From assembly GCA_001556025.1 (NCBI GenBank), contig LSIB01000122.1:1-64000 (forward strand): a DNA stretch of 64,000 nt. Direction: 5' to 3'. The notes under the pieces were generated by a model that was not told the DNA's origin, did not search any database, and was given only the letters and a program-made list of their open reading frames with translations. Of this stretch, positions 42,080-51,480 are shown piece by piece (within the stretch, counting starts at the first letter, position 1; each line of letters starts with the position of its first letter). The stretch is from Rhizobiales bacterium CCH3-A5. GTDB lineage: Bacteria; Pseudomonadota; Alphaproteobacteria; Rhizobiales; Beijerinckiaceae. Both the position numbers and the translations under genes were made by a program.

Positions 42080-45000
42080 TCACTCTGCCGGCTGCGGGTG
42101 GGCCTGCGCTGTCGGTTCGGCAGAAGCCGCACGCGTCTTGCGGGCGAGATAGGTATAGGCGACCGGTACGACGAACAGCGTCAGAAGCGTACCGAAGCTC
42201 ATGCCGCCGACGATGACCCAGCCGATCTGCCGGCGGCTCTCGGCACCGGCTCCGGTCGCGAGCGCCAGCGGCACGGCTCCCAGCACCATCGCGCCGGTGG
42301 TCATCAGGATCGGCCGCAGGCGCAGTTCCGCCGCCTCGACCAGCGCATCGACCATCTCTTTGCCCTCTTCACGCAACTGGTTGGTGAATTCGAGGATCAG
42401 GATGCCGTGCTTGGTGATGAGGCCGACCAGCGTGATCAGACCGATCTGGCTGTAGACGTTCATCGTGCCGCCCGTGAACCAGAGCGCAGCCAGCGCGCCG
42501 GTCAGCGAAAGCGGCACCGAGACCATGATCACGACCGGGTCGATGAAGCTCTCGAACTGCGCCGCCAGCACGAGATAGATGAAGAACAGCGCCAGCAGGA
42601 AGACGATCAGGATCGACGAGCCCGACTGCTTGAACTCGCGGCTTTGTCCGCCATAGTCGATCTGGACGGAGGCCGGCAGGACCTTGGCGGCCGCCGTCTC
42701 CAGCACGGCGAGCGCGTCGCCGAGCGAATAGCCGGGCCCGGGCACGGCCGTGATCGTCGCGGAGCGGAGCTGGTTGAAGCGGATCAGCTCTTTGGGCGCG
42801 ACATTTTCCTCGATGGTCACGAGCGAGGATAACTGCACAACCGCGCCGTTTCGGCCCATCAAGTAGATCGTCTGCAGGGCCTGCGGCGTGTTCCGGTCCT
42901 GGCCTTCGACCTGCACGACGACGTCGTATTGCTCGCCATTCATGTTGAAGCGCGTGACCTGGCGGCCGCCCAGCAGGGTCTCCATGGTGCGGCCGATGAC
43001 ATCGACGCCGACGCCGAGATCGGCGGCGCGCTGGCGGTCGATCGAGACCTTGAGCTGCGGCTTGTCGAGGATCAGGTTCGATTCGAGATTGGTCAGAGCG
43101 GGGTTGCCGCGGACCTCGGCGATGAGCTGATCGACATAGGTCTTGATCTGCTCATAGGGCTCCGCTGAACGCAGCACGAACTCGACTGGCCTGCTGGTTG
43201 CGCCGCCACCGCCGAGCGATGGCGGATTGGTGGCGAAGAGCCTGATGCCGGGGATCTGGGACAGGCCGCGATTGATCTCGGTGACGATGTCCTGCTGCTT
43301 GCGGCCGCGCTCCTCCCAGGGCTTGAGCCTGGCAAAAGCGATGGCGCGCGTCACATCGGGAAAGCCGACGATGACGAGATAGTTCTGCACCTCGGGCAGC
43401 TTGGAGAAATACTCCTCGACGCGGCGGGCGTAGTCGGCCGTGAAGCTCAGCGTCGCGCCCTCTGGAGCGACGCCGATGGCGGTAATGGTGCCGCGATCCT
43501 CGATCGGCGCGAGCTCCGAGCGCAGGCTGGTAAAGAAGAAATAGCTTCCGCCCGCGACGGCCAGCGCCAGAACGACGATGACCGGGCGCATCGACAAGGC
43601 GGCGCGCAGCGAGCGGCGGTAGCCGTTGGACATGGCGTTGAAGCCGCGCTCGAGCCAGTTGTAGAAGCGGCCATGCGAGTCCTGGTGCCTGATCAGCTTG
43701 GCGCACATCATCGGCGTCAGCGTCAGCGCCACGAAGCCCGAGACCAGAACCGCGCCGGCCAGCGTCAACGCGAATTCGACGAAAAGCTTGCCGGTGCGGC
43801 CGGTGGAGAACGCCATCGGCGCATAGACCGCGACCAGCGTCAGCGTCATGGCGATGACTGCGAAGGCGATCTCCTTGATGCCGCGAATCGCCGCGGCGTT
43901 CGGCTCCATGCCGTCCTCGATATGGCGGTGGATATTCTCCAGCACCACGATGGCGTCGTCGACGACAAGGCCGATGGCGAGCACCATCGAGAGCAGCGTC
44001 AGCGTGTTCACGGTGAAGCCGAAGGCATACATCAGTGCGAATGCGCCGATCAGCGACACGGGTATCGTGACCAAAGGGATCAGCGTCGCGCGGAGCGAGC
44101 GCAGGAACACGAAGATGATCAGCACCACCAGCGCCACCGCCTCGGCGATGGTGGTGTAGACCGCCTTGATCGAGCGATCGATGAAGATCGAGGTGTCGTA
44201 GGAGGTGGCGATCGACATGCCGTCGGGCAGATCCTCGATGATGCCGGGAAGCGCCGCCTGCACGCCGGTCGAGACGTCGAGCGGGTTGGCCGTCGCCTGC
44301 TTCACGATGCCGATGGTCACCGAGTTCCGGCCCGAGAACCACGCCGCGTTGCGCTCCGCCAGCGCGCCGAGTTCGACCCGCGACACGTCGCCGAGCTTCA
44401 CCGAAAAGCCGTTCACATCCCGCACGACGATCTGCTGGAACTGCTCGGGCGTGGTCAGGCTGGTCTGGGAGAGCACCGTGAATTCGCGGTTGTTGCTCTC
44501 GATGCGGCCGGACGGGATCTCGACGTTCTGCGCCCGCATCGCCGCCTCGATCTCCTGGACGGTGATGTTGTAGGCGGCCATGCGGGCGCGATCGAGCCAG
44601 ACGCGCATGGCGTAGCGGCGCTCGCCGCGAATCTGCACCTCGGCCACGCCGGTGATGTTCTGGACGCGGTCGGTTATGAAGCGGTCGGCGAAGTCGGTCA
44701 GCTCGAGCGGGTTGTGCCGTGTCGAGGTGAGCGAGAGGAACATGATCGGCTGGGCGTCGGCCTCGACCTTGGCGATGATCGGCTCGTCGATTTCGGTCGG
44801 CATGCGGCCGCGCACGCGGCTCGCCCGGTCGCGCACGTCGGAGGCGGCGACGTCGGGATCGACGTCGGGGCGGAAGCGCACGGTGATGTTGCTGGTTTCC
44901 TGCCGGCTGGTCGAGGAGATGATCTCGATGCCCTCGATGCCGGCGATGGAATTCTCGAGGATTTGCGTGACCTGCGTCTCGACGATCTCGGCCGAAGCCC

Positions 45001-45157
45001 CGGTATAGGTCGTGCGCACCGAGACGGTAGGCTCGTCGATGTTGGGATATTCGCGGATCGTCAGGCGCGTATAGGAGACGATGCCGATCAGAACGACCAG
45101 CAGACTGAGCACCGTGGAGAGGACGGGGCGGCGGACGAAGAGTTCGAACAGGCTCAT
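42080..45157 (-). CDS. Efflux RND transporter permease subunit
   Basis: This 1025-residue inner-membrane proton-driven pump of the hydrophobe/amphiphile efflux class has twelve predicted membrane helices in two halves, each with a large periplasmic loop. 'MSLFELFVRRPVLSTVLSLLVVLIG' is the canonical N-terminus. The proton-relay aspartates are in 'AIGLVVDDAIVVLENIHRH'. It is translated with the upstream adaptor through a 4-base overlap. No outer-membrane channel gene is adjacent, so a shared TolC-like protein is probably used. Multidrug export is the usual role, and substrates are unknown. Confidence 0.95.
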   Translation of the reverse strand: MSLFELFVRRPVLSTVLSLLVVLIGIVSYTRLTIREYPNIDEPTVSVRTTYTGASAEIVETQVTQILENSIAGIEGIEIISSTSRQETSNITVRFRPDVDPDVAASDVRDRASRVRGRMPTEIDEPIIAKVEADAQPIMFLSLTSTRHNPLELTDFADRFITDRVQNITGVAEVQIRGERRYAMRVWLDRARMAAYNITVQEIEAAMRAQNVEIPSGRIESNNREFTVLSQTSLTTPEQFQQIVVRDVNGFSVKLGDVSRVELGALAERNAAWFSGRNSVTIGIVKQATANPLDVSTGVQAALPGIIEDLPDGMSIATSYDTSIFIDRSIKAVYTTIAEAVALVVLIIFVFLRSLRATLIPLVTIPVSLIGAFALMYAFGFTVNTLTLLSMVLAIGLVVDDAIVVLENIHRHIEDGMEPNAAAIRGIKEIAFAVIAMTLTLVAVYAPMAFSTGRTGKLFVEFALTLAGAVLVSGFVALTLTPMMCAKLIRHQDSHGRFYNWLERGFNAMSNGYRRSLRAALSMRPVIVVLALAVAGGSYFFFTSLRSELAPIEDRGTITAIGVAPEGATLSFTADYARRVEEYFSKLPEVQNYLVIVGFPDVTRAIAFARLKPWEERGRKQQDIVTEINRGLSQIPGIRLFATNPPSLGGGGATSRPVEFVLRSAEPYEQIKTYVDQLIAEVRGNPALTNLESNLILDKPQLKVSIDRQRAADLGVGVDVIGRTMETLLGGRQVTRFNMNGEQYDVVVQVEGQDRNTPQALQTIYLMGRNGAVVQLSSLVTIEENVAPKELIRFNQLRSATITAVPGPGYSLGDALAVLETAAAKVLPASVQIDYGGQSREFKQSGSSILIVFLLALFFIYLVLAAQFESFIDPVVIMVSVPLSLTGALAALWFTGGTMNVYSQIGLITLVGLITKHGILILEFTNQLREEGKEMVDALVEAAELRLRPILMTTGAMVLGAVPLALATGAGAESRRQIGWVIVGGMSFGTLLTLFVVPVAYTYLARKTRAASAEPTAQAHPQPAE

Positions 45158-46269
45158 CGCAGCACGCTCGGCGCGGGCGCTTGCGTCGCGCTGGTCTGCA
45201 CCGGGGACGCATTCTTGATCGCCACCGTCGCGCCGTCACGCAAACGCATCTGGCCGGCGCTGACCAGCTGCATGTCGGCCTTGAGACCCTTCACGATCTC
45301 GACCTTGCCGGGCAGGCGCTTGCCGAGTTCGACGGGCACCCGCTTGGCCTTGCCGTTCTCGACGACGTAGACGATCTTGCCGACCCCGTCGGGCACCACC
45401 GCCGTCTCGGGGATGACGATCGCGTTTTCGCGCTGGTCGACGACGATGACGATGCGGGCGAAAAGGCCGGGCTTGAGCACGAGATCGGCGTTGGGGATCG
45501 CGGCGCGCAAGCGGATGGCGCGGCCGTTGACGTCGACGACAGGATCGATGGCGAAGATCCTGCCGTCGAAATCGCGCCCGGGCACGGCATCGACCCTGAC
45601 CTTGATCGGCTGGTCGGCCTTCACGCGCGATAGGAAGATCTCGGGCACGCGGAAATCGACCTTGATCGGGTCGATGTTGGTCAGCGTGATCAGCGTTTTG
45701 CCGACCGAGACATAGTCGCCGACGCCGACCGAGCGCAGGCCGACGACGCCGTTGAAGGGCGCGACGATGGTGGATTGCGCGAGCTTGGCCTGGGCGAGCT
45801 GGAGCCGCGCCTCGTTCGAGGCGAGCTGCGCGGTCGCCTGTTCGAGCGCCACCTGCGTGCCGGCGCCGCGCTGAACCAGCGCCTGGTTGCGCTGGAAGTT
45901 ATCGCGCGAAAGGCTGAGGTCCGCCTGCGCCTGCTTGAGCTCGGCGTCGAGGATCGCGGTGTCGAGCTTGACCAAAGGCTGGCCCTTGCTGACGCGCTCG
46001 CCCTCCTTGAAGCCCAGCGACATGACGCGGCCGGCGATCTCGGGCGCGATCACGACGGATTCGTCGGCCGCCAGCGTGCCCAGCGCCTCGACCTCCTCAT
46101 TGACCGTCATGGTCTCGATCTTGCCGATCTCGACCGGCACACCTGCCGCCTGCGGATTGGCGGCGGCCCGGGCCGCGTTCGGCTCGGCTGCCCCCTTGAA
46201 ATGCCTGTAGCCATAGAAGCCGCCGCCCGCCGCGCCGGCGATGAGGAGGAGGATGAAAAGGCGCTTCAT
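45154..46269 (-). CDS. Efflux RND transporter periplasmic adaptor subunit
   Basis: This 371-residue membrane-fusion protein has an N-terminal anchor or signal (LFILLLIAGAAGGGFYGY), a first biotinyl-lipoyl half 'GRVMSLGFKEGERVSKGQPLVKLD', a short coiled-coil hairpin ('ELKQAQADLSLSRDNFQRNQALVQRGAG' and return helix), a second lipoyl half 'IVAPFNGVVGLRSVGVGDYVSVG', then beta-barrel and membrane-proximal domains. It links the RND pump to an outer-membrane channel. It is divergent from a TetR regulator, with a palindromic operator between. Confidence 0.95.
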   Translation of the reverse strand: MKRLFILLLIAGAAGGGFYGYRHFKGAAEPNAARAAANPQAAGVPVEIGKIETMTVNEEVEALGTLAADESVVIAPEIAGRVMSLGFKEGERVSKGQPLVKLDTAILDAELKQAQADLSLSRDNFQRNQALVQRGAGTQVALEQATAQLASNEARLQLAQAKLAQSTIVAPFNGVVGLRSVGVGDYVSVGKTLITLTNIDPIKVDFRVPEIFLSRVKADQPIKVRVDAVPGRDFDGRIFAIDPVVDVNGRAIRLRAAIPNADLVLKPGLFARIVIVVDQRENAIVIPETAVVPDGVGKIVYVVENGKAKRVPVELGKRLPGKVEIVKGLKADMQLVSAGQMRLRDGATVAIKNASPVQTSATQAPAPSVLR

Positions 46270-46305
46270 GGGGCTGGACGCTCCGCTACCGGATGCATAG
46301 ATTGG

Positions 46306-46320
46306 ACTGGACGGTCCAGT
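46306..46320. promoter_or_regulatory. Probable TetR-family operator
   Basis: ACTGGAC-G-GTCCAGT is a perfect 7-base inverted repeat around one central base. It lies between the start of the leftward adaptor gene (46269) and the rightward TetR gene (46336), just 15 bases before the latter. This is the expected place for an autoregulatory repressor site controlling both. Confidence 0.75.
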
Positions 46321-46335
46321 TTGCTAAGAGACCAT

Positions 46336-47019
46336 ATGGGCGGAAGCATGGCTGAATCAACCACCTTGCGGCGGCAGGCGTCGGCTCCGGGCGTCGTCGA
46401 GCGTCCGTCGGTCGAAAGGGCGCGGCCCGACAAGCACAGCGCCATAACCAGAGCCGCCTCGGAGATGTTCCTGTCCGAAGGCTTCGACCGGGCGAGCCTC
46501 GACCAGATCGCGCAGCGGGCCGGCGTGTCCAAGCAGACGATCTACAGCCACTTCGCCGACAAGGACGCGCTGTTCAAGGCGATCTGCACGGAACTCACTG
46601 AAACATTGACGATTCCGCTGCGTAAGACGCTGCCGGCGCAAGGCAGTCTGCGCGAGATTTTGCTGCGGCTCGGCGAGGATACGCTGCAGTTAATGTTGCG
46701 GCCGGCTTCGCTAGATCTTCACCGACTGGTGATGAACGCGGCCGCGCGCTTTCCTGAACTTGGCAGGGCCGCTTTCGAGGCCGGCGCGACCCGGATGGTC
46801 GACGACCTCTCGGCCCTGCTGGCGCAACGGTCACAACTGCGTGATGGGCTCGCGAGGCCGCTTTCCGAGGACGAGGCGCGAATTCTCGCGGAACAGTTCA
46901 TCGGCATGCTGCGCGGCTTCCACCAGCAGCGCGCGCTGCTCGGCGTGAAGCCGGAATCGCCTCAGGCGCGGCGCAGATATGTCCAGGCTTGCGTCGATCT
47001 GCTGCTGCGCGCCGTCTGA
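46336..47019 (+). CDS. TetR/AcrR-family transcriptional regulator
   Basis: This 227-residue repressor has a helix-turn-helix at about residues 35-80 ('[45 protein letters not shown]') and a C-terminal ligand domain of the type with '[21 protein letters not shown]'. It is divergent from the RND efflux operon, which it likely represses until a pump substrate binds. ATG 46336 was chosen because AAGAGA lies upstream; ATG 46348 (MAESTTLRR) is an alternative. Confidence 0.92.
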   Translation: MGGSMAESTTLRRQASAPGVVERPSVERARPDKHSAITRAASEMFLSEGFDRASLDQIAQRAGVSKQTIYSHFADKDALFKAICTELTETLTIPLRKTLPAQGSLREILLRLGEDTLQLMLRPASLDLHRLVMNAAARFPELGRAAFEAGATRMVDDLSALLAQRSQLRDGLARPLSEDEARILAEQFIGMLRGFHQQRALLGVKPESPQARRRYVQACVDLLLRAV

Positions 47020-47110
47020 AGCGGTCGTGAAGTCCGGTGGCCGGGGCGGTTGCCCGGCCGGCGAAATTGCCGTCCCATGGCCCGGCCAGCCGCTCTCCCG
47101 GGGACCTTTC

Positions 47111-47584
47111 ATGTCGCAAACTCAGCGCCCGCCACTGCCACCCTTCACGCCCGAGACCGCAGCCCAGAAGGCGCGCATGGCCGAGGACGCCTGGAACTCG
47201 CTCGATCCGCAGCGCGTCAGCCTCGCCTATACGGCCGACAGCCGCTGGCGCAACCGCTCCGAGTTCTTCTCGGGTCGCGAGGCGATCGTGGCCTTCCTCG
47301 AACGGAAATGGGCGAGCGAGATCGAGTACCGGCTGATCAAGGAGGTCTGGGCCTTCCATGAGAACCGGATCGCGGTGCGTTTCGCCTACGAGCATCATGA
47401 CGCCGCCGGCAACTGGTATCGCTCCCATGGCAACGAGCAATGGGAGTTCGACGAGAACGGGCTGATGCGCCGACGCGAAGCCTCGATCAACGACGTCCCG
47501 ATCGCGGAGGCCGAGCGCAAGTTTCTCTGGGAAGGGCGGATCAGGCCGGCGGATTATCCGGGGCTGACGGCGCTGGCGTTGTGA
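47111..47584 (+). CDS. DUF1348 / nuclear transport factor 2-like protein
   Basis: This 157-residue protein has an NTF2-like fold of the DUF1348 type. Characteristic segments are '[32 protein letters not shown]' and '[24 protein letters not shown]'. Members are small cytoplasmic proteins of uncertain role, sometimes annotated as SnoaL-like. It follows the TetR gene by about 90 bases and may share its transcript. No enzymatic function is assigned. Confidence 0.85.
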   Translation: MSQTQRPPLPPFTPETAAQKARMAEDAWNSLDPQRVSLAYTADSRWRNRSEFFSGREAIVAFLERKWASEIEYRLIKEVWAFHENRIAVRFAYEHHDAAGNWYRSHGNEQWEFDENGLMRRREASINDVPIAEAERKFLWEGRIRPADYPGLTALAL

Positions 47585-47664
47585 CGAGGGCCGGCGCTGT
47601 CAGAGCGCGCCGGCTGCTCGAAAATCCGACTGCCGGCTAAGCGTATGGCCGCCGTCAGGCGATT

Positions 47665-47682
47665 TTGTCATGGGCCTGTCAT
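47665..47682 (+). promoter_or_regulatory. Pho box upstream of phnC
   Basis: TTGTCAT at 47665-47671 and CTGTCAT at 47676-47682, separated by GGGC, form the 7-4-7 direct repeat with 11-base periodicity that PhoB recognises. It lies about 100 bases before the phnC start. It is the only such site noticed in the window and implies that phosphonate uptake is induced by phosphate starvation. Confidence 0.85.
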
Positions 47683-47782
47683 CGTCCAACGTTAACGCTT
47701 TGTGCAGTGCAAGAACGACTGGCGTTGCGCGAGAACCGCGACGGCATTCGTTTCATGCCGTTTCGCAAGCGAGAGCCGGTTC

Positions 47783-48601
47783 ATGCTGCGTATCGAAGGC
47801 CTGACCAAGCGTTTTGGCGGCAAGGCCGCCGTCGAAAACGTCACGCTTTCGATCCCGCGCGGCGAGATGGTCGGCATCATCGGCCGCTCTGGCGCAGGCA
47901 AATCGACGCTGTTGCGCATGCTCAACCGCCTCGCCGATCCCAGCGAAGGCCGCATCCTCTCTGGCGAACGCGATGTGACCGCGCTGAAGGGCGCCGCCTT
48001 GCGCGCCTGGCGGCGCGACACGGCGATGATCTTCCAGCAGTTCAACCTGGTCGGCCGTCTCGATGTGCTGACCAATGTCCTGCTCGGCCGGCTGAACCAT
48101 CGCTCCGCGCTGCTGACGCTGGTGAAGAGCTTCTCTCAGGACGACAAGGTCCGCGCCATCGCCGCGCTTGAGCGGCTCGACATGGGTCATCTTCTGGCGC
48201 AGCGGGCCGAGACGCTGTCGGGCGGCCAGCAGCAGCGCGTCGCCATCGCCCGCGCCCTCGTGCAGGAGCCTACCGTTATCCTCGCCGACGAGCCGATCGC
48301 CTCGCTCGACCCGCGCAACACGCAGATCGTGATGGACGCGCTGTTCCGGATCAATCGCGAGGACGGCATCACCGTCATCTGTAATCTGCATCATCTCGAT
48401 ATCGCGCAGAAATACTGCGACCGGCTGATCGGCATGGCTGCCGGCAAGGTCGTCTTCGACGGGCCGCCCCACGCGCTCACCGCCGAGATCGCCGCCGAAC
48501 TCTACGGCATCGAGGCCAAGGACGCCGGCGCGGAGGCGCTCGACCAGCTCGACGCCATTGCCAGCGAAGAAGCCCAGCGCGCCAAGCAGAACGTCGCCTG
48601 A
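47783..48601 (+). CDS. phnC: Phosphonate ABC transporter ATP-binding protein
   Basis: This 272-residue ATPase energises phosphonate import. Walker A is '[20 protein letters not shown]', the signature is '[15 protein letters not shown]' and Walker B is '[13 protein letters not shown]', followed by '[17 protein letters not shown]', typical of PhnC. The ATG at 47783 gives '[17 protein letters not shown]'. It begins the phnCDE1E2 operon downstream of the Pho box. The C-terminal tail is a little longer than usual. Confidence 0.96.
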   Translation: MLRIEGLTKRFGGKAAVENVTLSIPRGEMVGIIGRSGAGKSTLLRMLNRLADPSEGRILSGERDVTALKGAALRAWRRDTAMIFQQFNLVGRLDVLTNVLLGRLNHRSALLTLVKSFSQDDKVRAIAALERLDMGHLLAQRAETLSGGQQQRVAIARALVQEPTVILADEPIASLDPRNTQIVMDALFRINREDGITVICNLHHLDIAQKYCDRLIGMAAGKVVFDGPPHALTAEIAAELYGIEAKDAGAEALDQLDAIASEEAQRAKQNVA

Positions 48602-48664
48602 GCCTGCCGACCGCCTTTCCCCTGGTCCAACAGTCAAGAACCCGACCGCAACAGGAGCAAACCC

Positions 48665-49582
48665 ATGCTGACCCGTCGTCAAACCCTCACGCTCGCCGCC
48701 GCCGGCCTCGCCGTTTCGCTCGCCGCCCCGGCCTTCGCCCAGGACTGGAAGGCGAAGTATCCCGAGCTCGTCTTCGCGATCATCCCGGCCGAGAACGCGT
48801 CCGGCGTCGTCGAGCGCTACACCCCCTTCGTCAACTACCTGTCGAAGGAACTCGGCACCAAGATCACGCTGCGCATCGCCAGCGACTATGCCGCCCTGAT
48901 CGAGGGCCAGCGCGCCGGCAACATCCATATCGGCATGTACGGCCCGTCCTCCTTCGCGCGCGCGCTGATGACCGGCGCCAAGATCGACGCCTTCGCGATC
49001 GAGACCAATCTCGACGGCACCAAGGGCTATTATTCGGTTTTCTATGTGAAGAAGGATTCGCCCTATCAGAAAATCGAGGATCTGAAGGGCAAGAATCTCG
49101 GCCTCGTCGATCCGAACTCGACCTCCGGCAACAACGTACCGCGTTTCGCGCTCGACGGCATGAAGATCGATCCCGAGACCTATTTCGCCAAGGTCGTCTA
49201 TACGGGCAGCCATGAGAATGCGGTGATCGCGCTCGGCCAGGGGACCGTCGATGTCGCCGCTAACTGGTGGAACGACGAGCAGGAATCGAACCTCCTGCGC
49301 ATGGCCCGCAAGAACATGGTCAAGGCGGAAGATTTCCGGATCATCTACAAGTCCGATCAGATCGTGAACTCGCCGATGGCCTATCTTTCCGACCTCCCGA
49401 CCGATCTCAAGGCCAAGATCAAGGACGCGGTGCTGAACCTCGCCACCAAGGACAAGACCGCCTTCGACAAGATCTATGAAGGCAAGCAGGGACCGCTGCA
49501 GGCCGTCGACAACAAGGCCTATGACCCGATCATCGAACTGAACAAGTTCGTTGACGCGCTGCGCCGCAAAAAGGCGTCGTAA
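48665..49582 (+). CDS. phnD: Phosphonate-binding periplasmic protein
   Basis: This 305-residue receptor has a signal peptide (LTLAAAGLAVSLAAPAFAQ) and the PhnD pattern 'LVFAIIPAENASGVVERYTPFVNYLSKELG', 'IHIGMYGPSSFARAL' and 'LGLVDPNSTSGNNVPRFAL', in which the Ser-Thr-Ser/Gly segment binds the phosphonate oxygens. An AGGAG ribosome-binding site lies just upstream. A palindromic repeat separates it from phnE1. Confidence 0.96.
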   Translation: MLTRRQTLTLAAAGLAVSLAAPAFAQDWKAKYPELVFAIIPAENASGVVERYTPFVNYLSKELGTKITLRIASDYAALIEGQRAGNIHIGMYGPSSFARALMTGAKIDAFAIETNLDGTKGYYSVFYVKKDSPYQKIEDLKGKNLGLVDPNSTSGNNVPRFALDGMKIDPETYFAKVVYTGSHENAVIALGQGTVDVAANWWNDEQESNLLRMARKNMVKAEDFRIIYKSDQIVNSPMAYLSDLPTDLKAKIKDAVLNLATKDKTAFDKIYEGKQGPLQAVDNKAYDPIIELNKFVDALRRKKAS

Positions 49583-49601
49583 AAACGCCGCGATCCCTTT
49601 C

Positions 49602-49697
49602 CCGTCATGGTCGGCCTTGTGCCGACCATCCACGCCTTCGGTCGTCGAGCCCCGTGACCAAGACGTGGATGCTCGCCACAAGGGCGAGCATGACGAG
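49602..49697. repeat. Palindromic intergenic repeat (family A) between phnD and phnE1
   Basis: The element has outer ends CGTCATG and CATGACG. It contains GGTCGGC-CTTGT-GCCGACC (from 49609) and GCTCGCC-ACAAG-GGCGAGC (from 49671), both perfect 7-base stems with 5-base loops. It has the same plan as the copy inside phnI. It lies after the receptor gene and before the permeases, where it could protect phnD mRNA or reduce phnE translation. Confidence 0.8.
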
Positions 49698-49740
49698 GAG
49701 GGGGCCGTCGCTCAACGCCACTTCCGGCAGCAGAACCCAA

Positions 49741-50622
49741 ATGACCCTCGCGATCGACCGCAGCGACCCCGCGATCTTGGCCCATGCCGCCGCCTATCGG
49801 CAGGCCATTTCGGCCAAGCGACGGCAGACGCTGATCGGCGTCGCGATCTTCGTCGCTCTTGTGCTGGTCTCTGCCCGCGGCTCGGAGGTCGATCTGCAGA
49901 AATTCGCCGAGAACGCATGGCGTTTCCCGAAATACATTCTCGAGACCATGCCGGCGCTGCGCTGGAACAGCCTCGGCGCTGATCTTGCCGAATGGTTCTG
50001 GGGCTGGAAGGGCTGGCTCAAGCTGCTGTGGCAGACCGTGTTGATCGCCTATGTCGGCACGATCCTCGGCGCGGTCGGCGGTTTTTTGCTCTGCTTTGTC
50101 GCCGCCGCCAATCTCGGCCGCTCCGGCACCTTGCGCTTCGTCACGAGGCGCTATCTCGAATTCTGCCGCACCGTTCCCGAGATCGTGTTCGCGCTGATCT
50201 TCGTCATCGCCTTCGGGCTCGGGCCGCTGCCCGGCGTGCTTGCGATCGCGATTCACACCACAGGCGCGATGGGCAAGCTGTTCTCCGAGGTCGTCGAGAA
50301 CATCGACATGAAGCCGGTCGATGGGCTGACCGCGACGGGCGCCGGCTGGTGGCAGGTGATCCGCTTCGCGGTCGTGCCGCAGGTGCTCTCGAATTTCGCG
50401 AGCTATTCGCTGCTGCGCTTCGAGATCAATGTCCGTGGCGCTTCGATCATGGGCTTCGTCGGAGCCGGCGGCATCGGCCAGGATCTGATCGAGGCGATCC
50501 GGAAGTTCTACTTCACCGATATCAGCGCCATCCTGCTGCTGATCATCGTCACCGTGATGCTGATCGACTACGGCACCGAGCGCCTGCGCCACGCGCTGAT
50601 CAGCCTGGAGCACGGCAAATGA
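49741..50622 (+). CDS. phnE: Phosphonate ABC transporter permease PhnE (first copy)
   Basis: This 293-residue inner-membrane permease has a cytoplasmic N-terminus and about six helices. The EAA loop region is 'KPVDGLTATGAGWWQVIRFAVVPQVLSNF', and 'GFVGAGGIGQDLIEAIRKF' is the typical PhnE C-terminal motif. The frame is open upstream to 49654 through the repeat; ATG 49741 (MTLAIDRSD) is the family-like start. It overlaps the second phnE by 4 bases, so the transporter is probably a heterodimer. Confidence 0.94.
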   Translation: MTLAIDRSDPAILAHAAAYRQAISAKRRQTLIGVAIFVALVLVSARGSEVDLQKFAENAWRFPKYILETMPALRWNSLGADLAEWFWGWKGWLKLLWQTVLIAYVGTILGAVGGFLLCFVAAANLGRSGTLRFVTRRYLEFCRTVPEIVFALIFVIAFGLGPLPGVLAIAIHTTGAMGKLFSEVVENIDMKPVDGLTATGAGWWQVIRFAVVPQVLSNFASYSLLRFEINVRGASIMGFVGAGGIGQDLIEAIRKFYFTDISAILLLIIVTVMLIDYGTERLRHALISLEHGK

Positions 50623-51473
50623 GCCTCGCTTTGTCCGCCACTGAACGAGCCGCGCTCGTTTCGCGCCACAAGGCCGCGATCGACGGCTCGCTTCGCAACC
50701 GCCTGATGACGATCGCGGTCGTAGCCGGGCTCGTCGGGCTCTTCCTCTACGGGCTTTCGACGCTGGAGGTCTCGTTCTGGCGGATCATCTCGGGCTTCGG
50801 CAATCTCGGCACCTTCGTCGTGCTGATGCTGCCGCCCGATCCGGGCTCGTTCGCGCGGGCGATATTGTTCGTCAAGGCGCTGTTCGAGACGATCGCGATC
50901 GCTTTCCTCGGCACCATCCTGGGCGCGATCATCGCCTTCCCGCTCGGTTTCATCGCGGCCAAGAACGTCATCGCCAACAAGGTCGTGCATTTCCTGGCGC
51001 GGCGCTCGCTCGACACGGTGCGCGGCGTCGATGCGCTGATCTGGGCCTTGATCTGGGTCAATGTCGTGGGCCTGGGGCCTTTCGCCGGTATGCTCGCGAT
51101 CATGACCAGCGACATCGGGGCGTTCGGCAAGCTCTATTCGGAGGCGATCGAGGCCGCCGACCGCAAGCCCGTGGAGGGCGTCACCTCGATGGGCGGCGGC
51201 AAGCTGCACGAGATCCGCTTCGGCATGATCCCGCAGGTGCTGCCGGTGATCGCGAGCCAGGTGCTGTACTATATCGAGTCCAACACGCGCTCCTCGACCA
51301 TCATCGGCATCGTCGGGGCCGGCGGCATCGGGCTTTATCTCGCCGAGACCATCCGCACGCTGGAATGGCAGCAGGTTTCTTTCCTGATCCTGCTGATCCT
51401 CGCCGCTGTGACCGCGATCGACTTCATCTCGAGCAAATTGCGCTTCGCGATCATCGGCAAGCGCGCCATCTGA
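50619..51473 (+). CDS. phnE: Phosphonate ABC transporter permease PhnE (second copy)
   Basis: This 284-residue permease is paralogous to the preceding one. It has about six helices, the EAA-type loop 'KPVEGVTSMGGGKLHEIRFGMIPQVLPVIAS' and 'GIVGAGGIGLYLAETIRTL'. The ATGA overlap with the first copy implies equal synthesis. The gene ends 7 bases before the stop of the convergent pbpC gene, leaving no room for a separate terminator outside coding sequence. Confidence 0.94.
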   Translation: MSLALSATERAALVSRHKAAIDGSLRNRLMTIAVVAGLVGLFLYGLSTLEVSFWRIISGFGNLGTFVVLMLPPDPGSFARAILFVKALFETIAIAFLGTILGAIIAFPLGFIAAKNVIANKVVHFLARRSLDTVRGVDALIWALIWVNVVGLGPFAGMLAIMTSDIGAFGKLYSEAIEAADRKPVEGVTSMGGGKLHEIRFGMIPQVLPVIASQVLYYIESNTRSSTIIGIVGAGGIGLYLAETIRTLEWQQVSFLILLILAAVTAIDFISSKLRFAIIGKRAI

Positions 51474-51480
51474 CTCCGCG

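Noticed and set aside
43152..45239. Open frame of 695 codons within the RND pump gene
   Set aside because: Frame-shifted shadow of the pump gene with arginine-rich, motif-free product; the other frame has full RND features.
49654..49740. N-terminal extension of phnE1 through the family A repeat
   Set aside because: The extension would add 29 residues derived from the repeat; PhnE homologues begin near MTLAIDRSD and the intergenic element is complete upstream of that ATG.
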